DNA of 64,000 nucleotides from Pseudophaeobacter flagellatus (GTDB lineage: Bacteria > Pseudomonadota > Alphaproteobacteria > Rhodobacterales > Rhodobacteraceae): assembly GCF_021228235.1 (NCBI RefSeq), contig NZ_JAJQRG010000003.1:434001-498000 (forward strand), in the 5' to 3' direction. Each line of letters begins with the position of its first letter. Within the stretch, counting starts at the first letter, position 1. Positions 52,326-63,400 of this stretch are shown piece after piece. The position numbers and the translations under genes were made by a program. Under the pieces are notes generated by a model, which made no database searches, was not told the DNA's origin, and saw nothing but the letters and a program-made list of their open reading frames with translations.

Positions 52326-53438
52326 ATGACGCCCAGGCGTTCTAAAGGTGCGGGCGCGTTTCCCAAGGTGGTTGAAACCCCTGTACCAGCCCGTCCGGAT
52401 TCTGATGCGCTTTACGCGGCTCTGGATCTTGGCACCAATAGTTGCCGCATGCTGATTGCCCAACCCAAGGGCAGCGGGTTTCATGTGGTGGACAGTTTCT
52501 CTAAGTCGGTGCAGTTGGGCACCGGGCTTGAACGCACCGGGCGCTTGTCGCGGTCGTCCATGGCGCGCACCATTCAGGCGCTGCGGATCTGTCAGCAGAA
52601 GCTAAAGCGCAACCGCGTCAAACGTATGCGACTGGTCACGACAGAGGCCTGCCGCCGTGCCAAGAATTCGCGCGAATTCATCCGCCAGGTCAAACGAGAA
52701 ACCGGCCTGCCACTGGAAATCATCCAGCCGGAGGAAGAAGCGCGCCTGGCGGTGATTTCCTGCGCGCCGCTGGTCTCGACCAAGACGGAACAGCTCTTAG
52801 TGGTTGATATCGGCGGCGGCTCGACAGAGCTGGTCTGGATTGACCTCTCCTCGGTGCCGGGCCGCGACCGTCCGGCGGCGATCATGCGGCTGCATGCCGG
52901 GTTTCACACAGCTGCAAGCCCCTTCCCCACCGCCAAGGTGGTGGATTGGATCTCGGTGCCGCTGGGGGTAGCAACCCTGCGCGACCAATTCAACGATGTC
53001 GAAGATGATTCTGCCCGTTTTGCGCTGATGAGCTGGTTCTTTGAAGAGCATCTGGCCAATTTCGCCCCCTATAAGGACGTGCAGGCGCGGGCCGGCTTTC
53101 AGATTGTTGGCACCTCGGGTACTGTAACCACTGTTGCTGCCTCTCATCTTGGGTTAAAGCGCTACGATCGTACCAAGGTAGACGGGTTGCGGATGACCAG
53201 CGATCAGATCGACAAGGTGATCCGTGGCTATCTTGAACTGGGCCCCAATGGGCGTCGTCGCGATCCCCGCATTGGCGAGGATCGCCAGGCGTTGATCATG
53301 TCGGGGTCGGCCATCTTGCAGGCCTTGCTGCGCTGCTGGCCGACAGATCGGCTCTCGGTGGCGGATCGCGGTCTGCGCGAGGGGCTGCTTTATGCGCAGA
53401 TGAGCGCAGATGGCGTACTGGAAGACGGGCCTTTTTGA
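52326..53438 (+). CDS. Exopolyphosphatase/guanosine pentaphosphatase (Ppx/GppA)
   Basis: A protein of 370 residues of the ASKHA-type Ppx/GppA family. Nucleotide-binding motifs are [17 protein letters not shown] (phosphate 1) and [15 protein letters not shown] (phosphate 2), with [18 protein letters not shown] and the late [19 protein letters not shown]. It hydrolyses polyphosphate or pppGpp. The protein lacks the C-terminal HD domain of the long enterobacterial enzymes. It is followed by rlmE with 82 bases between, a conserved pair in Rhodobacteraceae. Confidence 0.9.
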   Translation: MTPRRSKGAGAFPKVVETPVPARPDSDALYAALDLGTNSCRMLIAQPKGSGFHVVDSFSKSVQLGTGLERTGRLSRSSMARTIQALRICQQKLKRNRVKRMRLVTTEACRRAKNSREFIRQVKRETGLPLEIIQPEEEARLAVISCAPLVSTKTEQLLVVDIGGGSTELVWIDLSSVPGRDRPAAIMRLHAGFHTAASPFPTAKVVDWISVPLGVATLRDQFNDVEDDSARFALMSWFFEEHLANFAPYKDVQARAGFQIVGTSGTVTTVAASHLGLKRYDRTKVDGLRMTSDQIDKVIRGYLELGPNGRRRDPRIGEDRQALIMSGSAILQALLRCWPTDRLSVADRGLREGLLYAQMSADGVLEDGPF

Positions 53439-53520
53439 GACGGCGGGCCTATGTATAGGTGCGCAAATTGTAATTCACGCCCTGCCCCTGCGGGAGGCGG
53501 CGGCGAACACGGTGAAGATG

Positions 53521-54237
53521 ATGGCAAAAACGCCCACTGGTAAAAACACCTCCGGCCGCGGCCAGCGTGACCTGAAGGTCAAGGTCAAATCCGCCCGCGG
53601 ACGTCGGCTTAGCTCTACTCGCTGGCTGCAGCGCCAGCTGAATGATCCCTATGTCAAACGCGCCCAGGCCGAAGGGTATCGCGGACGTGCGGCTTATAAA
53701 ATCATGGAAGTGGACGATAAATATCGCTTCCTTGTGCCCGGTGCGCGGGTTGTCGATCTGGGCTGCGCCCCTGGTGGCTGGGCCCAGGTTGCGGTCAAGC
53801 GGATCAATGTGATGGGCGAAAAACGTGGCAAGTCCCAGGGGCGCATCATCGGCGTTGACCTGCAAGAAATGGAGCCCCTGGCGGGGGCTGAATTCTACCA
53901 GCTCGATTTCATGGATGAAGGTGCGGATGACAAGGTCAAAGAATGGCTTGGTGGCTCTGCTGATGTGGTAATGTCCGATATGGCGGCCTCCAGCTCGGGT
54001 CATAAACAGACCGATCACCTGAAGATCATTGCCCTGTGCGAAGCAGCTGCCTATTTTGCCTTTGATGTTCTGGAAGAAGGCGGCACATTTGTCGCCAAGG
54101 TTCTTGCTGGCGGCGCCGAAGGGGAATTGCAAAAGCTGTTGAAGAACAAGTTCACCAAGGTGGCCAATGTCAAACCTCCGTCGTCGCGGTCTGACAGTTC
54201 CGAAAAATTTGTCGTGGCCATGGGGTATAAGGGCTAG
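53521..54237 (+). CDS. rlmE: 23S rRNA 2'-O-methyltransferase (U2552)
   Basis: A protein of 238 residues of the RrmJ/FtsJ family. The catalytic K-D-K-E tetrad is visible: Lys in [12 protein letters not shown], Asp in [20 protein letters not shown], Lys in [12 protein letters not shown], Glu in [13 protein letters not shown]. The S-adenosylmethionine-binding motif is [15 protein letters not shown]. It methylates the ribose of U2552 in the A loop late in 50S assembly. The ATG at 53521 is preferred; a Lys/Arg-rich N-terminal extension (residues 1-30) is common in alphaproteobacteria. Confidence 0.95.
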   Translation: MAKTPTGKNTSGRGQRDLKVKVKSARGRRLSSTRWLQRQLNDPYVKRAQAEGYRGRAAYKIMEVDDKYRFLVPGARVVDLGCAPGGWAQVAVKRINVMGEKRGKSQGRIIGVDLQEMEPLAGAEFYQLDFMDEGADDKVKEWLGGSADVVMSDMAASSSGHKQTDHLKIIALCEAAAYFAFDVLEEGGTFVAKVLAGGAEGELQKLLKNKFTKVANVKPPSSRSDSSEKFVVAMGYKG

Positions 54238-54675
54238 TCTCAGCCCCTGCCATCATAGCATGTTGCGCAAAAGCGGCTGCCAATTTGCGCAACTCAAACA
54301 GGCCGCATAACGTGGGCAGCGCCAGTCTTGAGAATCCAATGAACGCGACAAGTCTAGGCGGATCGCTTCTGCCCCAAGAGAGATTGCGTTGCTCGCTTTT
54401 GCAGTATCAATACCTCTGTGCCCACGCCTTCGCTTTGCAGCGATACCCGGGCCGTGCGTTGCATTTGTTCGGCGAGGCCAGATTTACGCAAGACCTGCTT
54501 GGCAAGCATCAGAAGACGCCGGTTCTTGTGTGATAGGTTTGCTTTGCCGATCTGCGTCACACTGTGAAATGCCATTATCCTCGCCCTCTTCATCTTCTTC
54601 CCCCAGCTTTGGGGTTATGATCGAATAGAAAGCCGACATGGCCGAAATGTGGCAAAGCTGCCCCATTGTTTCCAA
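54238..54675. other. 438-base stretch without a gene
   Basis: Between rlmE and the convergent YihY-type gene. Short frames occur but none has a believable start or family similarity, and no clear terminator or RNA structure was found. Confidence 0.4.
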
Positions 54676-55638
54676 TCAGGAAACATGTGGTGTTTTTGCC
54701 ACCTGTACCGCGTCGGTTTTGCGCAGGTCAATCAGGGCGCTGTTATACTCTGCCCCAAGGATCAAAATCGCCGCATTCACATAGAGAAAAATCATTGCCG
54801 CCATCGCCCCGGCCAGCCCGGCATAGGTTGCCGAATACTGCGCGATCGCGCTGATGTAGAAGGCAAATCCAATCCCGGCGGCCCACCACAACGCCACAGT
54901 CAAAAGCGTACCTGGCAGGATATCCGTCAGCCGGTGGATCTGCCCCGGCAAGACCAGATGGCATAGAAAGACTGCCACAAAGGGCACCACGGCCGCCACC
55001 AGCCCATTGATGCCAAGCGGGATATTGAAAGACAGATCCACATTGGGAAAAAAGTCAGCCAGATAGTGCAGATACAACGGCAAGATAACCTCGAATATGG
55101 CAGCGAACAGGATGCCTGTTCCGCCCAGGATGACAAAGCCAAAACAGATCAGCCGCGATTGCCAATAGGGGCGTGTATCGCGCTCATGGTAGGCCCTCAC
55201 CATGGCGACCCGCACCGCATTGACGCCATTTGCCGCAAAATAGAGCGCCAGTACACCGCCGATAGTGATCAGCCCGGTGTTTGAGCTCTCAAGGACTGCA
55301 TAAAGCTCGGTCAGGATCGGCGCCGAGACCGCCTCTGGCCAGCCGCCAAAGACCAGATCGACCAGATCATCCAGATCGATATTGCGCGAAAAAATATTTG
55401 CCACCGCACCAGCCAGGGCGACGGTGAACAGCACAAACGGAAACAGCGCCAACATCATTGACATGGCGATATGGCTGCTCATGACCCAGCCTGCCTTGCG
55501 GTTGAACCGCTTCAGGGAAAGCCAGAGGGCACGGGCCCAGATCGGAGAGAAAGCGCTGTTTTTCATAGGCATAAACTTCCACAGCTGCGCCGGAATGACC
55601 AGCCCCATGCTGATCTTGGGGCCAGACCGAAGGCGCAC
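54676..55638 (-). CDS. YihY/BrkB-type inner membrane protein
   Basis: A protein of 320 residues with about six membrane segments, for instance ALFPFVLFTVALAGAVANIF, GLITIGGVLALYFAANGVNAV, FGFVILGGTGILFAAIFEVILP, and AGAMAAMIFLYVNAAILILGAEYNSAL. The AYHERDTRPYWQSRL loop and the ending ILGAEYNS are typical of the YihY/BrkB family, once misnamed ribonuclease BN. Its function is not established. Starts at 55638, 55608 or 55566 (MKNSAFSPIW) are all possible. It is divergent from the ABC export operon. Confidence 0.82.
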   Translation of the reverse strand: MRLRSGPKISMGLVIPAQLWKFMPMKNSAFSPIWARALWLSLKRFNRKAGWVMSSHIAMSMMLALFPFVLFTVALAGAVANIFSRNIDLDDLVDLVFGGWPEAVSAPILTELYAVLESSNTGLITIGGVLALYFAANGVNAVRVAMVRAYHERDTRPYWQSRLICFGFVILGGTGILFAAIFEVILPLYLHYLADFFPNVDLSFNIPLGINGLVAAVVPFVAVFLCHLVLPGQIHRLTDILPGTLLTVALWWAAGIGFAFYISAIAQYSATYAGLAGAMAAMIFLYVNAAILILGAEYNSALIDLRKTDAVQVAKTPHVS

Positions 55639-55703
55639 CGCATCTGGACAGTTGGGCCGCCAGGGTATTGACTGCCGACATCGCCCAAACGGAGCAGAAT
55701 GTC

Positions 55704-56360
55704 ATGGTCCTGTCAATTTCCAACGTCAGCAAGACAATCCCCAATTCTGGCCTGGGGCGGCCAATTCTGGATCAGGTCTCCTTGCAGCTCGCGGCGGGGC
55801 AGTCGCTTGCGCTGACCGGTGAAAGCGGGTCCGGAAAATCAACTCTGCTGCATCTTGTCGGGGCTTTGGATAGCTTTGACAGCGGTGAAATCTATCTGGA
55901 TGGCACAGCGCTGAGCGGCCTGCAGGAAGCCGCACGCGCCGCGCTGCGCCGATCAAAGGTTTCTATTGTTTTTCAGCAATTTAATATCATTCCTTCACTT
56001 GATGTCGCCGCCAATATTGCGCTGCACGCAAAGCTGGCAAGCCGACATGATGCCAGCTTGCAGGCGCATCTGGCAGAGCGCCTTGGCCTATCCGCGCTGT
56101 TGTCGCGTTACCCAGAGCAGCTCTCGGGGGGGCAGCAGCAACGGGTTGCCATCGCCCGCGCGCTGGCGCTGCGGCCCAAACTTCTGCTCGCGGATGAACC
56201 CACCGGCAACCTGGATGAGGACAGCAGTGATGCGGTTCTGGCGCTGATGCTTGAACTGGTACAGGAAAGCGATAGCGCGCTGTTCCTTGTGACCCATTCC
56301 CCCAGAATTGCCGCCAAGCTGGATCGCCGACTGCATCTGAGCGGTGGCAAATTGCGATGA
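55704..56360 (+). CDS. ABC transporter ATP-binding protein (LolD/AttE-like)
   Basis: An ATPase of 218 residues: Walker A LTGESGSGKSTLLHLVGAL, Q-loop IVFQQFNIIPSL, signature LSGGQQQRVAIARALA, Walker B LLLADEPTGNLDED, switch histidine LVTHSP. It belongs to the MacB/LolD group that powers FtsX-type permeases. The start at 55704 (MVLSISNVSKTI) follows GGAGCAG. It overlaps the permease gene by 4 bases (ATGA) and is first of a three-gene operon. Confidence 0.92.
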   Translation: MVLSISNVSKTIPNSGLGRPILDQVSLQLAAGQSLALTGESGSGKSTLLHLVGALDSFDSGEIYLDGTALSGLQEAARAALRRSKVSIVFQQFNIIPSLDVAANIALHAKLASRHDASLQAHLAERLGLSALLSRYPEQLSGGQQQRVAIARALALRPKLLLADEPTGNLDEDSSDAVLALMLELVQESDSALFLVTHSPRIAAKLDRRLHLSGGKLR

Positions 56361-58837
56361 TACGTGCTGCTCTTCATACGCTGCTGTCTTATTGGCCGCG
56401 CCACCGTTTTCAGCTGTTTGCACTGATCGCAGGCCTGGCCCTGGCCACCGCCCTGTGGTCTGCCGTTCAGGCCATCAACGGCCAAGCCAGACAGAGCTAT
56501 GCCCAGGCGCAGGTTTTTTTGCAGCAACTGGACGGGACCAGCTTGGTTTCGCCGGGCGGCAGTTTGCATCTGTCAGACTATGTCACCCTGAAACGCCAAG
56601 GCTGGAAACTGACTCCCGTACTGGAAGGCCATTATAGAAATGCCGGCCAAAGCATTGATCTTATAGGAATAGATATCTTGACCTCGCCACAGGCTGCGCG
56701 GCTGTTTCCAGCAGAAAGCCGAGGTGGAGATCCTGATTTTCTACGCGCCATGTTGCGCGAACCCGGTGGGATAGTTCTGCATCCAGAAACCGAAAAATTG
56801 CTCCCAGCTGTGTTGAAAGAGATGCAGATATTCCGCTCAGAGGCGGTTCCGCTTGGGCTCGCCGTTGCAGATATTTCCGTGGTGAGCAGGCTATTGAAGC
56901 GCCCTGATGATTTGAGCCGTTTGATCCTGCTGGGTGACACTCCGCCAGATGTGATGCCCTCGGATAGCCAGCCTGCGGGCAGTGGCGCAGATATGCGGCC
57001 ACCGGATACCAGGGCGCTTGCCTCGCTGCCCGCGCATATCAAACTGGCCCCCGGTGGCACGGCCCGTATGAACCCTGGTACCCTAACAGAGAGCTTTCAC
57101 TTAAATCTCACTGCCTTTGGATTTTTATCCTTTATTGTTGGGCTATTTATCGTGCAAGGCACCATTGGCCTCGCGATGGAGCAACGCCGTGGCCTGCTGC
57201 GCACACTGCGTAGCCTTGGGCTCCCCTTTGCGCAGATGATCCTGATCTTGGTGATAGAGACTACTCTGATTGCCGTAGCTTCCGCATTTATTGGTTTGAT
57301 ATTGGGTTGTTTTCTCGCCGCGTCGCTATTGCCTGGCGTGACGGCAACCCTCTCGGGGCTTTATGGTGCCGAGGTCAGCGGTGCGCTTTCCCTGCAGCCT
57401 GCCTGGATCCTATCGGGGCTGGCCATGACCCTGGCGGGGGCCAGTCTTGCCAGCGCCCATGCCTTTTATACCCTGTGGAAGCTGCCGATCCTGCAGGCAC
57501 CCTCTACCCAGGCGCGCGGCCAACGGCTGCTGCAAAGCTATACCGCATGGGCGGTGGCGGGCATCGCGCTAAGCCTGGGCGGGGTGCTGGCCTTGACGCT
57601 GGTCGAGGGGTTGATCGGTGGGTTCATGTTTCTGGGCGGGGTAATGCTGGGCGCGGCGCTGCTGCTGCCCTATGTTCTATGGTCAGTACTGGGAATTGCG
57701 CAGGCCTGGGCGCGGGCACCGCTTATGCAATGGCTTTGGGCAGATGCACGGGCGCAACTGCCGGGCCTGTCGCTTGCGCTGATGGCTCTTATGCTGGCGC
57801 TGGCAACGAATATTGGCGTTGGAACAATGGTTTCCAGCTTTCGGCTCACCTTTGTGGATTGGCTGGATCAGCGGCTTGCGGCGGATCTATATGTGACCAC
57901 CCTAGATGATGCCCAGGGCACAGAGGTCCAGGCCTGGCTGCGCCAGCAGGGGCTGACGGTGCTGCCGATCCGCAGCAAGAAGGTGCAGCACAGCACCGGC
58001 CAGATACAGATCTACGGACTGCGCGATGACAAAATCTACCGGGACCATTGGCCAGTGATTTCCGCCGGGCCTGATATCTGGGATCTGTTGGCACAGGGCC
58101 GTGGCGTCTTGGTCAGCGAACAACTGGCGCGGCGGGCCGGTCTGCAGATTGGCGCGCATATTGATCTGCCCACTGGCTGGCCGAGTGAGATCCTAGGCAT
58201 CTATGCCGACTATGGTAACCCACATGGCCAGGCGATGGTGTCACTGCCGCAATTGCTGAAAAACGCCCCCGATGTGGACAACCTGCGGTTTGCACTGCGC
58301 CTCGATCCTGGGCAGCTTAAACAGGTGATCAACATACTGCAGGAACGGTTTGAAATTCCACGGGAAAACATCACTCAGAGTGACGTGGCAAAGGCGCGAT
58401 CCATGGCGGTGTTTGACCAAACCTTTTTGATTACCGATGCGCTGAAGCTGCTGACCTTGGCAGTGGCCAGCTTTGCCATTTTCACCAGCCTGGCAACACT
58501 TTGGAATCAGCGGCTGCCACAGCTTGCCCCGGTCTGGGCCATGGGGGTGCGCCGTCGCAGCTTGGCACAGATCGATATCCTGCGTAGCCTGCTGATGGCC
58601 GGGCTAACGGCTGTTTTGGCCCTGCCGCTGGGGCTGCTGCTCTCTTGGGCGCTGCTTGTCGTGATTAATACTGCGGCCTTCGGCTGGCGTCTGCCTGTCT
58701 ATCTGTTTCCGATGGACTGGTTGGCCCTGGTGGTGCTGGCCCTGCTCGCGGCGGGTCTTGCCGCCCTGCTGCCGGCCTGGCGCCTGTTCCGCATCAGTCC
58801 CAATGAATTGCTAAAGGTCTTCTCAAGTGAACGCTAA
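56357..58837 (+). CDS. FtsX-type ABC permease, fused/duplicated
   Basis: A membrane protein of 826 residues, about twice a single FtsX permease. An N-terminal membrane helix (LFALIAGLALATALWSAVQA) precedes a periplasmic domain (residues 45-240). Three membrane segments follow (FLSFIVGLFIVQGTIGLAM; ILILVIETTLIAVASAFIGLILG). A second FtsX half has a periplasmic domain and ends with LLMAGLTAVLALPLGLLLSW and LALVVLALLAAGLAALLP. The ending FRISPNELLK is diagnostic for this family. It probably extrudes a lipid, lipoprotein or peptide, acting with the ATPase and the exported lipocalin-like protein. Confidence 0.88.
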   Translation: MIRAALHTLLSYWPRHRFQLFALIAGLALATALWSAVQAINGQARQSYAQAQVFLQQLDGTSLVSPGGSLHLSDYVTLKRQGWKLTPVLEGHYRNAGQSIDLIGIDILTSPQAARLFPAESRGGDPDFLRAMLREPGGIVLHPETEKLLPAVLKEMQIFRSEAVPLGLAVADISVVSRLLKRPDDLSRLILLGDTPPDVMPSDSQPAGSGADMRPPDTRALASLPAHIKLAPGGTARMNPGTLTESFHLNLTAFGFLSFIVGLFIVQGTIGLAMEQRRGLLRTLRSLGLPFAQMILILVIETTLIAVASAFIGLILGCFLAASLLPGVTATLSGLYGAEVSGALSLQPAWILSGLAMTLAGASLASAHAFYTLWKLPILQAPSTQARGQRLLQSYTAWAVAGIALSLGGVLALTLVEGLIGGFMFLGGVMLGAALLLPYVLWSVLGIAQAWARAPLMQWLWADARAQLPGLSLALMALMLALATNIGVGTMVSSFRLTFVDWLDQRLAADLYVTTLDDAQGTEVQAWLRQQGLTVLPIRSKKVQHSTGQIQIYGLRDDKIYRDHWPVISAGPDIWDLLAQGRGVLVSEQLARRAGLQIGAHIDLPTGWPSEILGIYADYGNPHGQAMVSLPQLLKNAPDVDNLRFALRLDPGQLKQVINILQERFEIPRENITQSDVAKARSMAVFDQTFLITDALKLLTLAVASFAIFTSLATLWNQRLPQLAPVWAMGVRRRSLAQIDILRSLLMAGLTAVLALPLGLLLSWALLVVINTAAFGWRLPVYLFPMDWLALVVLALLAAGLAALLPAWRLFRISPNELLKVFSSER

Positions 58838-59888
58838 ACCCCTGATTATCTGGCTGGTTCTTTGCTTTGCCGGGCCCGCGGTCAACGCCCAGGGCTTTGC
58901 CGGACTTGGCACCACCGCAGCAGAGGGCTTTGCCCAGCCCAGCCCGGATCTGCCGTTGGTCTTTCCGCGCGATCACGGGGCGCATCCCGATTTCCGCATT
59001 GAATGGTGGTATTTGACCGCGAATCTTACAGATGCAGAGGGGCGCAGATATGGGGTCCAATGGACCCTGTTTCGCAGCGCCCTGGCCCCCGGAGAGGCAG
59101 AGGGCTGGCAAAGTCCGCAAATCTGGATGGGCCACGCCGCCGTGACCAGCGCCCGGCAGCATTTCACCGCAGAACGCCTGGCACGTGGCGGGATTGGCCA
59201 GGCGGGTGTCTCTATCGCCCCCAGCTTTCAAGCCTGGATCGACGATTGGGATATGGCAGGCGATGCTGGCATCGGCCAGTTGGATATCACTGCTGCTGGC
59301 ACAGAGTTTTCATATGCGCTGCGCGCCCGCACCCAAGAGCCACTGATTTTGCACGGTGCGGCGGGCTATTCGGTGAAATCCACCGAAGGGCAGGCCAGCT
59401 ATTACTATGCCCAGCCCAATTACCAAGTCGCAGGCACGCTCACCCTGCCCTCTGGCCTGGTTGAGGTCACCGGTATGGGCTGGCTTGATCGTGAATGGTC
59501 CAGCCAGCCGTTGTCGCAGGATCAAAACGGCTGGGATTGGTTTTCGCTACGCTTTGACAGTGGCGAAAAGCTGATGGGGTTTGTGCTGAGACGGGCAGAT
59601 GGCGGCGCGGATTTCCGCTCTGGCACCTGGATTACAGCCAATGGAACTGCGCAGCCGTTGCCCCCCGGCGCCTTTCAGGCAGAGCCGCTGACCCAGAGCA
59701 CAGTCGCAGGGCGGCAACTGCCGACGCGCTGGCAAGTCACCCTGCCCCAGCGGGATGTTTCCGTGACAGTAGAGGCGCTTAACCCGCAAAGCTGGATGGA
59801 TCTTTCCTTTCCCTATTGGGAAGGCCCGGTAGAGGTGAGCGGCAGCCATAGCGGCAGCGGCTATCTGGAAATGACCGGCTATGAATAG
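58827..59888 (+). CDS. Exported CrtC/AttH-fold (lipocalin-like) protein
   Basis: A protein of 353 residues. A signal peptide is present (LIIWLVLCFAGPAVNAQG). The body is the two-domain lipocalin-like fold of carotenoid hydratase CrtC and AttH: FPRDHGAHPDFRIEWWYLTANLTDAEGRRYGVQWTLFRSAL is the hallmark start, with VTGMGWLDREWSSQPL later. Because no carotenoid genes are nearby and the gene overlaps the ABC permease by 11 bases, it is more likely AttH-like, a periplasmic partner of the exporter. An enzymatic hydratase role is less likely. Confidence 0.85.
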   Translation: MNAKPLIIWLVLCFAGPAVNAQGFAGLGTTAAEGFAQPSPDLPLVFPRDHGAHPDFRIEWWYLTANLTDAEGRRYGVQWTLFRSALAPGEAEGWQSPQIWMGHAAVTSARQHFTAERLARGGIGQAGVSIAPSFQAWIDDWDMAGDAGIGQLDITAAGTEFSYALRARTQEPLILHGAAGYSVKSTEGQASYYYAQPNYQVAGTLTLPSGLVEVTGMGWLDREWSSQPLSQDQNGWDWFSLRFDSGEKLMGFVLRRADGGADFRSGTWITANGTAQPLPPGAFQAEPLTQSTVAGRQLPTRWQVTLPQRDVSVTVEALNPQSWMDLSFPYWEGPVEVSGSHSGSGYLEMTGYE

Positions 59889-59918
59889 AAAGGGGGCGCC
59901 CTTGCGGCGCCCCCTTTA
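59889..59918. terminator. Terminator of the ABC export operon
   Basis: AAAGGGGGCGCC and GGCGCCCCCTTT with a five-base loop: a strong GC stem with A/T-rich flanks, placed directly after the last stop. Confidence 0.8.
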
Positions 59919-60005
59919 TGGTTTGGTGATGTATTCCGCAGCCTAGAGTTTGATTGCGCATGTTTTGGATGCGCAAAACCGGTAGCCATCTTTGCGCAAC
60001 ATGCG

Positions 60006-60437
60006 CTAACGCACCACAAAAACAGAGCAATCCGAATGGCGGATCACCCGGGCTGCATTGGGGCCTAGCAAATAGTCTTTCAAATCCGGCTTATGGGCGC
60101 CAATCACGATAAGATCGGTGCCGGCCGCCTTGGCCACCTTAAGGATCTCTTGATAGGCGGTGCCGGTAGCGACGATATGGCGGATCTTGCTATTGCGATC
60201 CTTGCCCAAGACCTCTGCACAGAGAGTTTCGAGCTTTTCAGTGGTCTCTTCGATGGCCTTCTCGTGGTGATGGCTTTCAAAGAAACCAGAGACCCAGCTT
60301 TCACCAAAATCGGGCAGCACGTTGACCACATCCAACTGGGCCTTGTCCAGATCGGCCAAACGGCCAGCTTGGGCCAGGACCATCTTGTCAGTGGCACTGT
60401 CGCTTAACTCGACCGCGCATAGAACAGATTTACTCAT
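60006..60437 (-). CDS. Universal stress protein (UspA family), TRAP-associated
   Basis: A protein of 143 residues. N-terminal strand VLCAVELSDSATDKMVLAQA, a middle helix with AIEETTEKLETLC, and the ATP-binding stretch VIGAHKPDLKDYLLGPNAARVIRHSDCSVFVV at the end. The G-x2-G-x9 pattern here is GAHKPD...GPNAARV, so ATP binding is plausible. Its start overlaps the TRAP permease stop (ATGA). Such Usp proteins (for example TeaD) regulate the neighbouring TRAP transporter in response to ATP. Confidence 0.88.
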   Translation of the reverse strand: MSKSVLCAVELSDSATDKMVLAQAGRLADLDKAQLDVVNVLPDFGESWVSGFFESHHHEKAIEETTEKLETLCAEVLGKDRNSKIRHIVATGTAYQEILKVAKAAGTDLIVIGAHKPDLKDYLLGPNAARVIRHSDCSVFVVR

Positions 60438-63400
60438 GCCACTACTCCTTCTTCTTCTTCCTTGCGGACGCGACCGCGCTGCATCAGGGCAATCAAACCA
60501 AGCAGAACCAGCGCCGGAATAAAGATGAGCTCTTTCGGAAGCTGATCGGCAGGCGCGAGTATTTCTTTCACAAAAACAGGGCTTTCACCATAAAAGTCAA
60601 AGCTTCCAAGATCCTGCTCGGCTGGGGTGCCAAAACCAGGCGCATCCAGGTTCATCTGTGTCTCTTCTGGCAGCAGGATCAGACCTGCCTGTTCCGCCAT
60701 AGCAGCCCCGTCCAGACCATCCAGCACCGGCACGACAAGCGTCGTAGAGGCGATCTCACCGGTGTCGAAATCCGGCCCCTCGATCGTTAGGCGCAGCTCT
60801 TGCCCGCCGCTTGCCCGATCAAGTACCTGCACTAGTTCGATGGGCGCAACTTCAGTATGGGGCGGCATGATCCGGTTCATCCAGAAATCCGGACGGAACA
60901 GGGCAAAGGCGACAAAGACCAACAACAGGCTTTCATAAAAGCGGCTGCGGGTCACGAAATAGCCCATGGTGCCAGCGGTAAAGACAAGAATGGCAATGGT
61001 GGCAGAGATGGCAACCAATATGCCCTGCGTCCAGGTGACATCAATCAACAACAGATCAGTGTTGAAGATGAAGACGAAGGGCAAAGCCACTGTACGCAAG
61101 CTATAAAAGAAGGCGACAAAGCCGGTACGGATCGCATCCCCGCCCGACACAGCCGCCGCCGCAAAGCTAGCGAGCCCCACCGGCGGCGTCACATCTGCCA
61201 TGATCCCAAAGTAGAATACAAAGAGATGCACGGCAATCAGCGGCACGATCAGGCCAGACTGGGCGCCCAGTTCCACCACAACCCCCGCCATCAGCGAGCT
61301 GACAACGATATAGTTAGCGGTGGTTGGCAGCCCCATACCCAGAACAAGCGACAACAGACCAACGCAAATCAGCACAAAGACCAGGATGGTGCCGGTCATA
61401 TCTGCGGCGCGTTCCGCCACTGTGCCTTCAAAACTGGTGATCCCGATCAGATCGGTCAGCGGGCTGATGGCATGCACGCCAAGCGCGCTCAGATAGGTGA
61501 GCCCATAGGCCATGGTTTCCACCAGATCCGCCATCACCTGGCCCACCCCGGTCAGGGTGACCGTCCCGACGATCACACCCGCCGTTGCAGTCGCAAGCGC
61601 GATACCGATCATATTGCGTGACCCGTCGATCAAGCCGTTCCACAGATCATGGCAGCCATCAACAAAGGTCACCATGATATTGCTTTGGTTGCGGAAAAAC
61701 GCCTTGATCGGTTTTTGGGTCAGCAAAATCACAAACAATAGCGCCGTGGCCCAAAAGGCGGAAAGTCCAGGTGATTTCTGTTCGATCATCAGAAAGTAGA
61801 CAAGCACGATGATCGGCAGCATATAGTGCAGCCCGGCCTTGTAGATCTTGGAGATATCGGGCAGTTCCACCTCTTTTGCATTCGGGTCGTCCGGCTCAAG
61901 ATCGGGAATGCGGGAGGCCAGCGCCACCAGGGCAAGGTAGATGGCCAGAACAGCCCCGAACATCAGCAGCCCCGCCACACTGGGCACCCATCTGTAGGCG
62001 GCTTCAACCGGGAATTGCGTACCGTAGCAAAGCCCGGCAAAGACGGCAAAGAAGCTGGCCATGCCCAGAATGGTGCGCGCCATGTGGACTTCGCGGTTGC
62101 CAATGGTTGGCATGTTCCGCTTCACCGCTTCCAGATGCACGATATAGACCAGCGCGATATAGGAAATGGCAGCGGGCAAAAAGGCATGGGTGATCACCTC
62201 GACATAGGAAATGCCGACATATTCCACCATCAAGAAGGCCGCAGCCCCCATGACCGGTGGCATGATCTGCCCATTCACCGAAGAGGCAACCTCAACCGAG
62301 CCGGCCTGCTCGGACGAAAACCCGACCCGTTTCATCAGTGGGATGGTGAAGGTGCCGGTGGTCACCACATTGGCAATCGAAGACCCAGAAATCAGGCCGG
62401 TCGCCGCAGACCCCACAACAGCCGCCTTGGCCGGGCCACCGCGCAGGTGCCCAAGGGCGCCAAAGGCCATCTTGATAAAATAATTCCCAGCCCCGGCCTT
62501 ATCAAGAAGAGCGCCGAAGAGCACGAAAAGAAACACAAATTTAGTTGAAACGCCAAGCGCGATACCAAAGACACCTTCAGAGGTGATCCACATATGGCTC
62601 ATCGCTTTTTTCAGGCTTGCGCCCTTCCAGCGGATGACTTCCGGCACCCAGTCGGATGATCCAAAGAACACATAGGCCAGAAAGATCGTCGCAATGATGG
62701 CCATGGCCGGCCCCAAGGCACGGCGGGCAGCTTCAAACAGGATCAAGAGCCCCGCCAGTGCGTAGAATTTATCGATGTCATCGGCCAAGCCGCCGCTGTC
62801 TACGATCTTTTGATAGTTCAGGAACCCATAGACAGAGACAAAGACACCCGCCGCCGCCAGTGCCCAATCCTGCACCGGAACAAAATGGCCCTCAGGGGTG
62901 GACCATTGCCGCAGATATGACAGGACAACCAAGGCGCCGGCTGCCAGTCCAAAAACAATCGTGGCGATCTGCAGACCGCTGCTCCAGCCGTCCAGAAAAT
63001 ATTGGCCAAGGATTGCAAAGCCACTGTAAGATAATACAGAAATGGCAGAAAAAACGCCCAGAGCGCTGACAATCTGTTCAAGCCGCGTCGCGATCCCGCT
63101 ATGGTTCAGATAGGTGGGCGCGACCAGGACCAGCGCCACCACAGCACCAACCCCAACAGCCGTGCTCATCGAAATGCCCGGCGCTACAGTTACCATCAAG
63201 GCGACTGTAAAAGCCCCCAGTCCCAGCACGGTGCCAAGATGCCCCAGCGCAAAGGAGAGCAGGTTTCTGCTCGATCGGTTCATGGCCGGATAGGCCATGA
63301 ACCCCAGCATCAAGGCAAAGGCCAGGTGGATCAGGCGTGAATTGTTGTTAACAGCTCCTGGCAGCAGGTAGTTCGCCAGAGGTGAGGCCAGAACGACTTG

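Noticed and set aside
52019-52484. Opposed frames in the gap upstream of ppx/gppA
   Set aside because: The two frames overlap on opposite strands, are rich in Arg and Pro as expected of shadow frames in GC-rich DNA, and one runs into the ppx gene.
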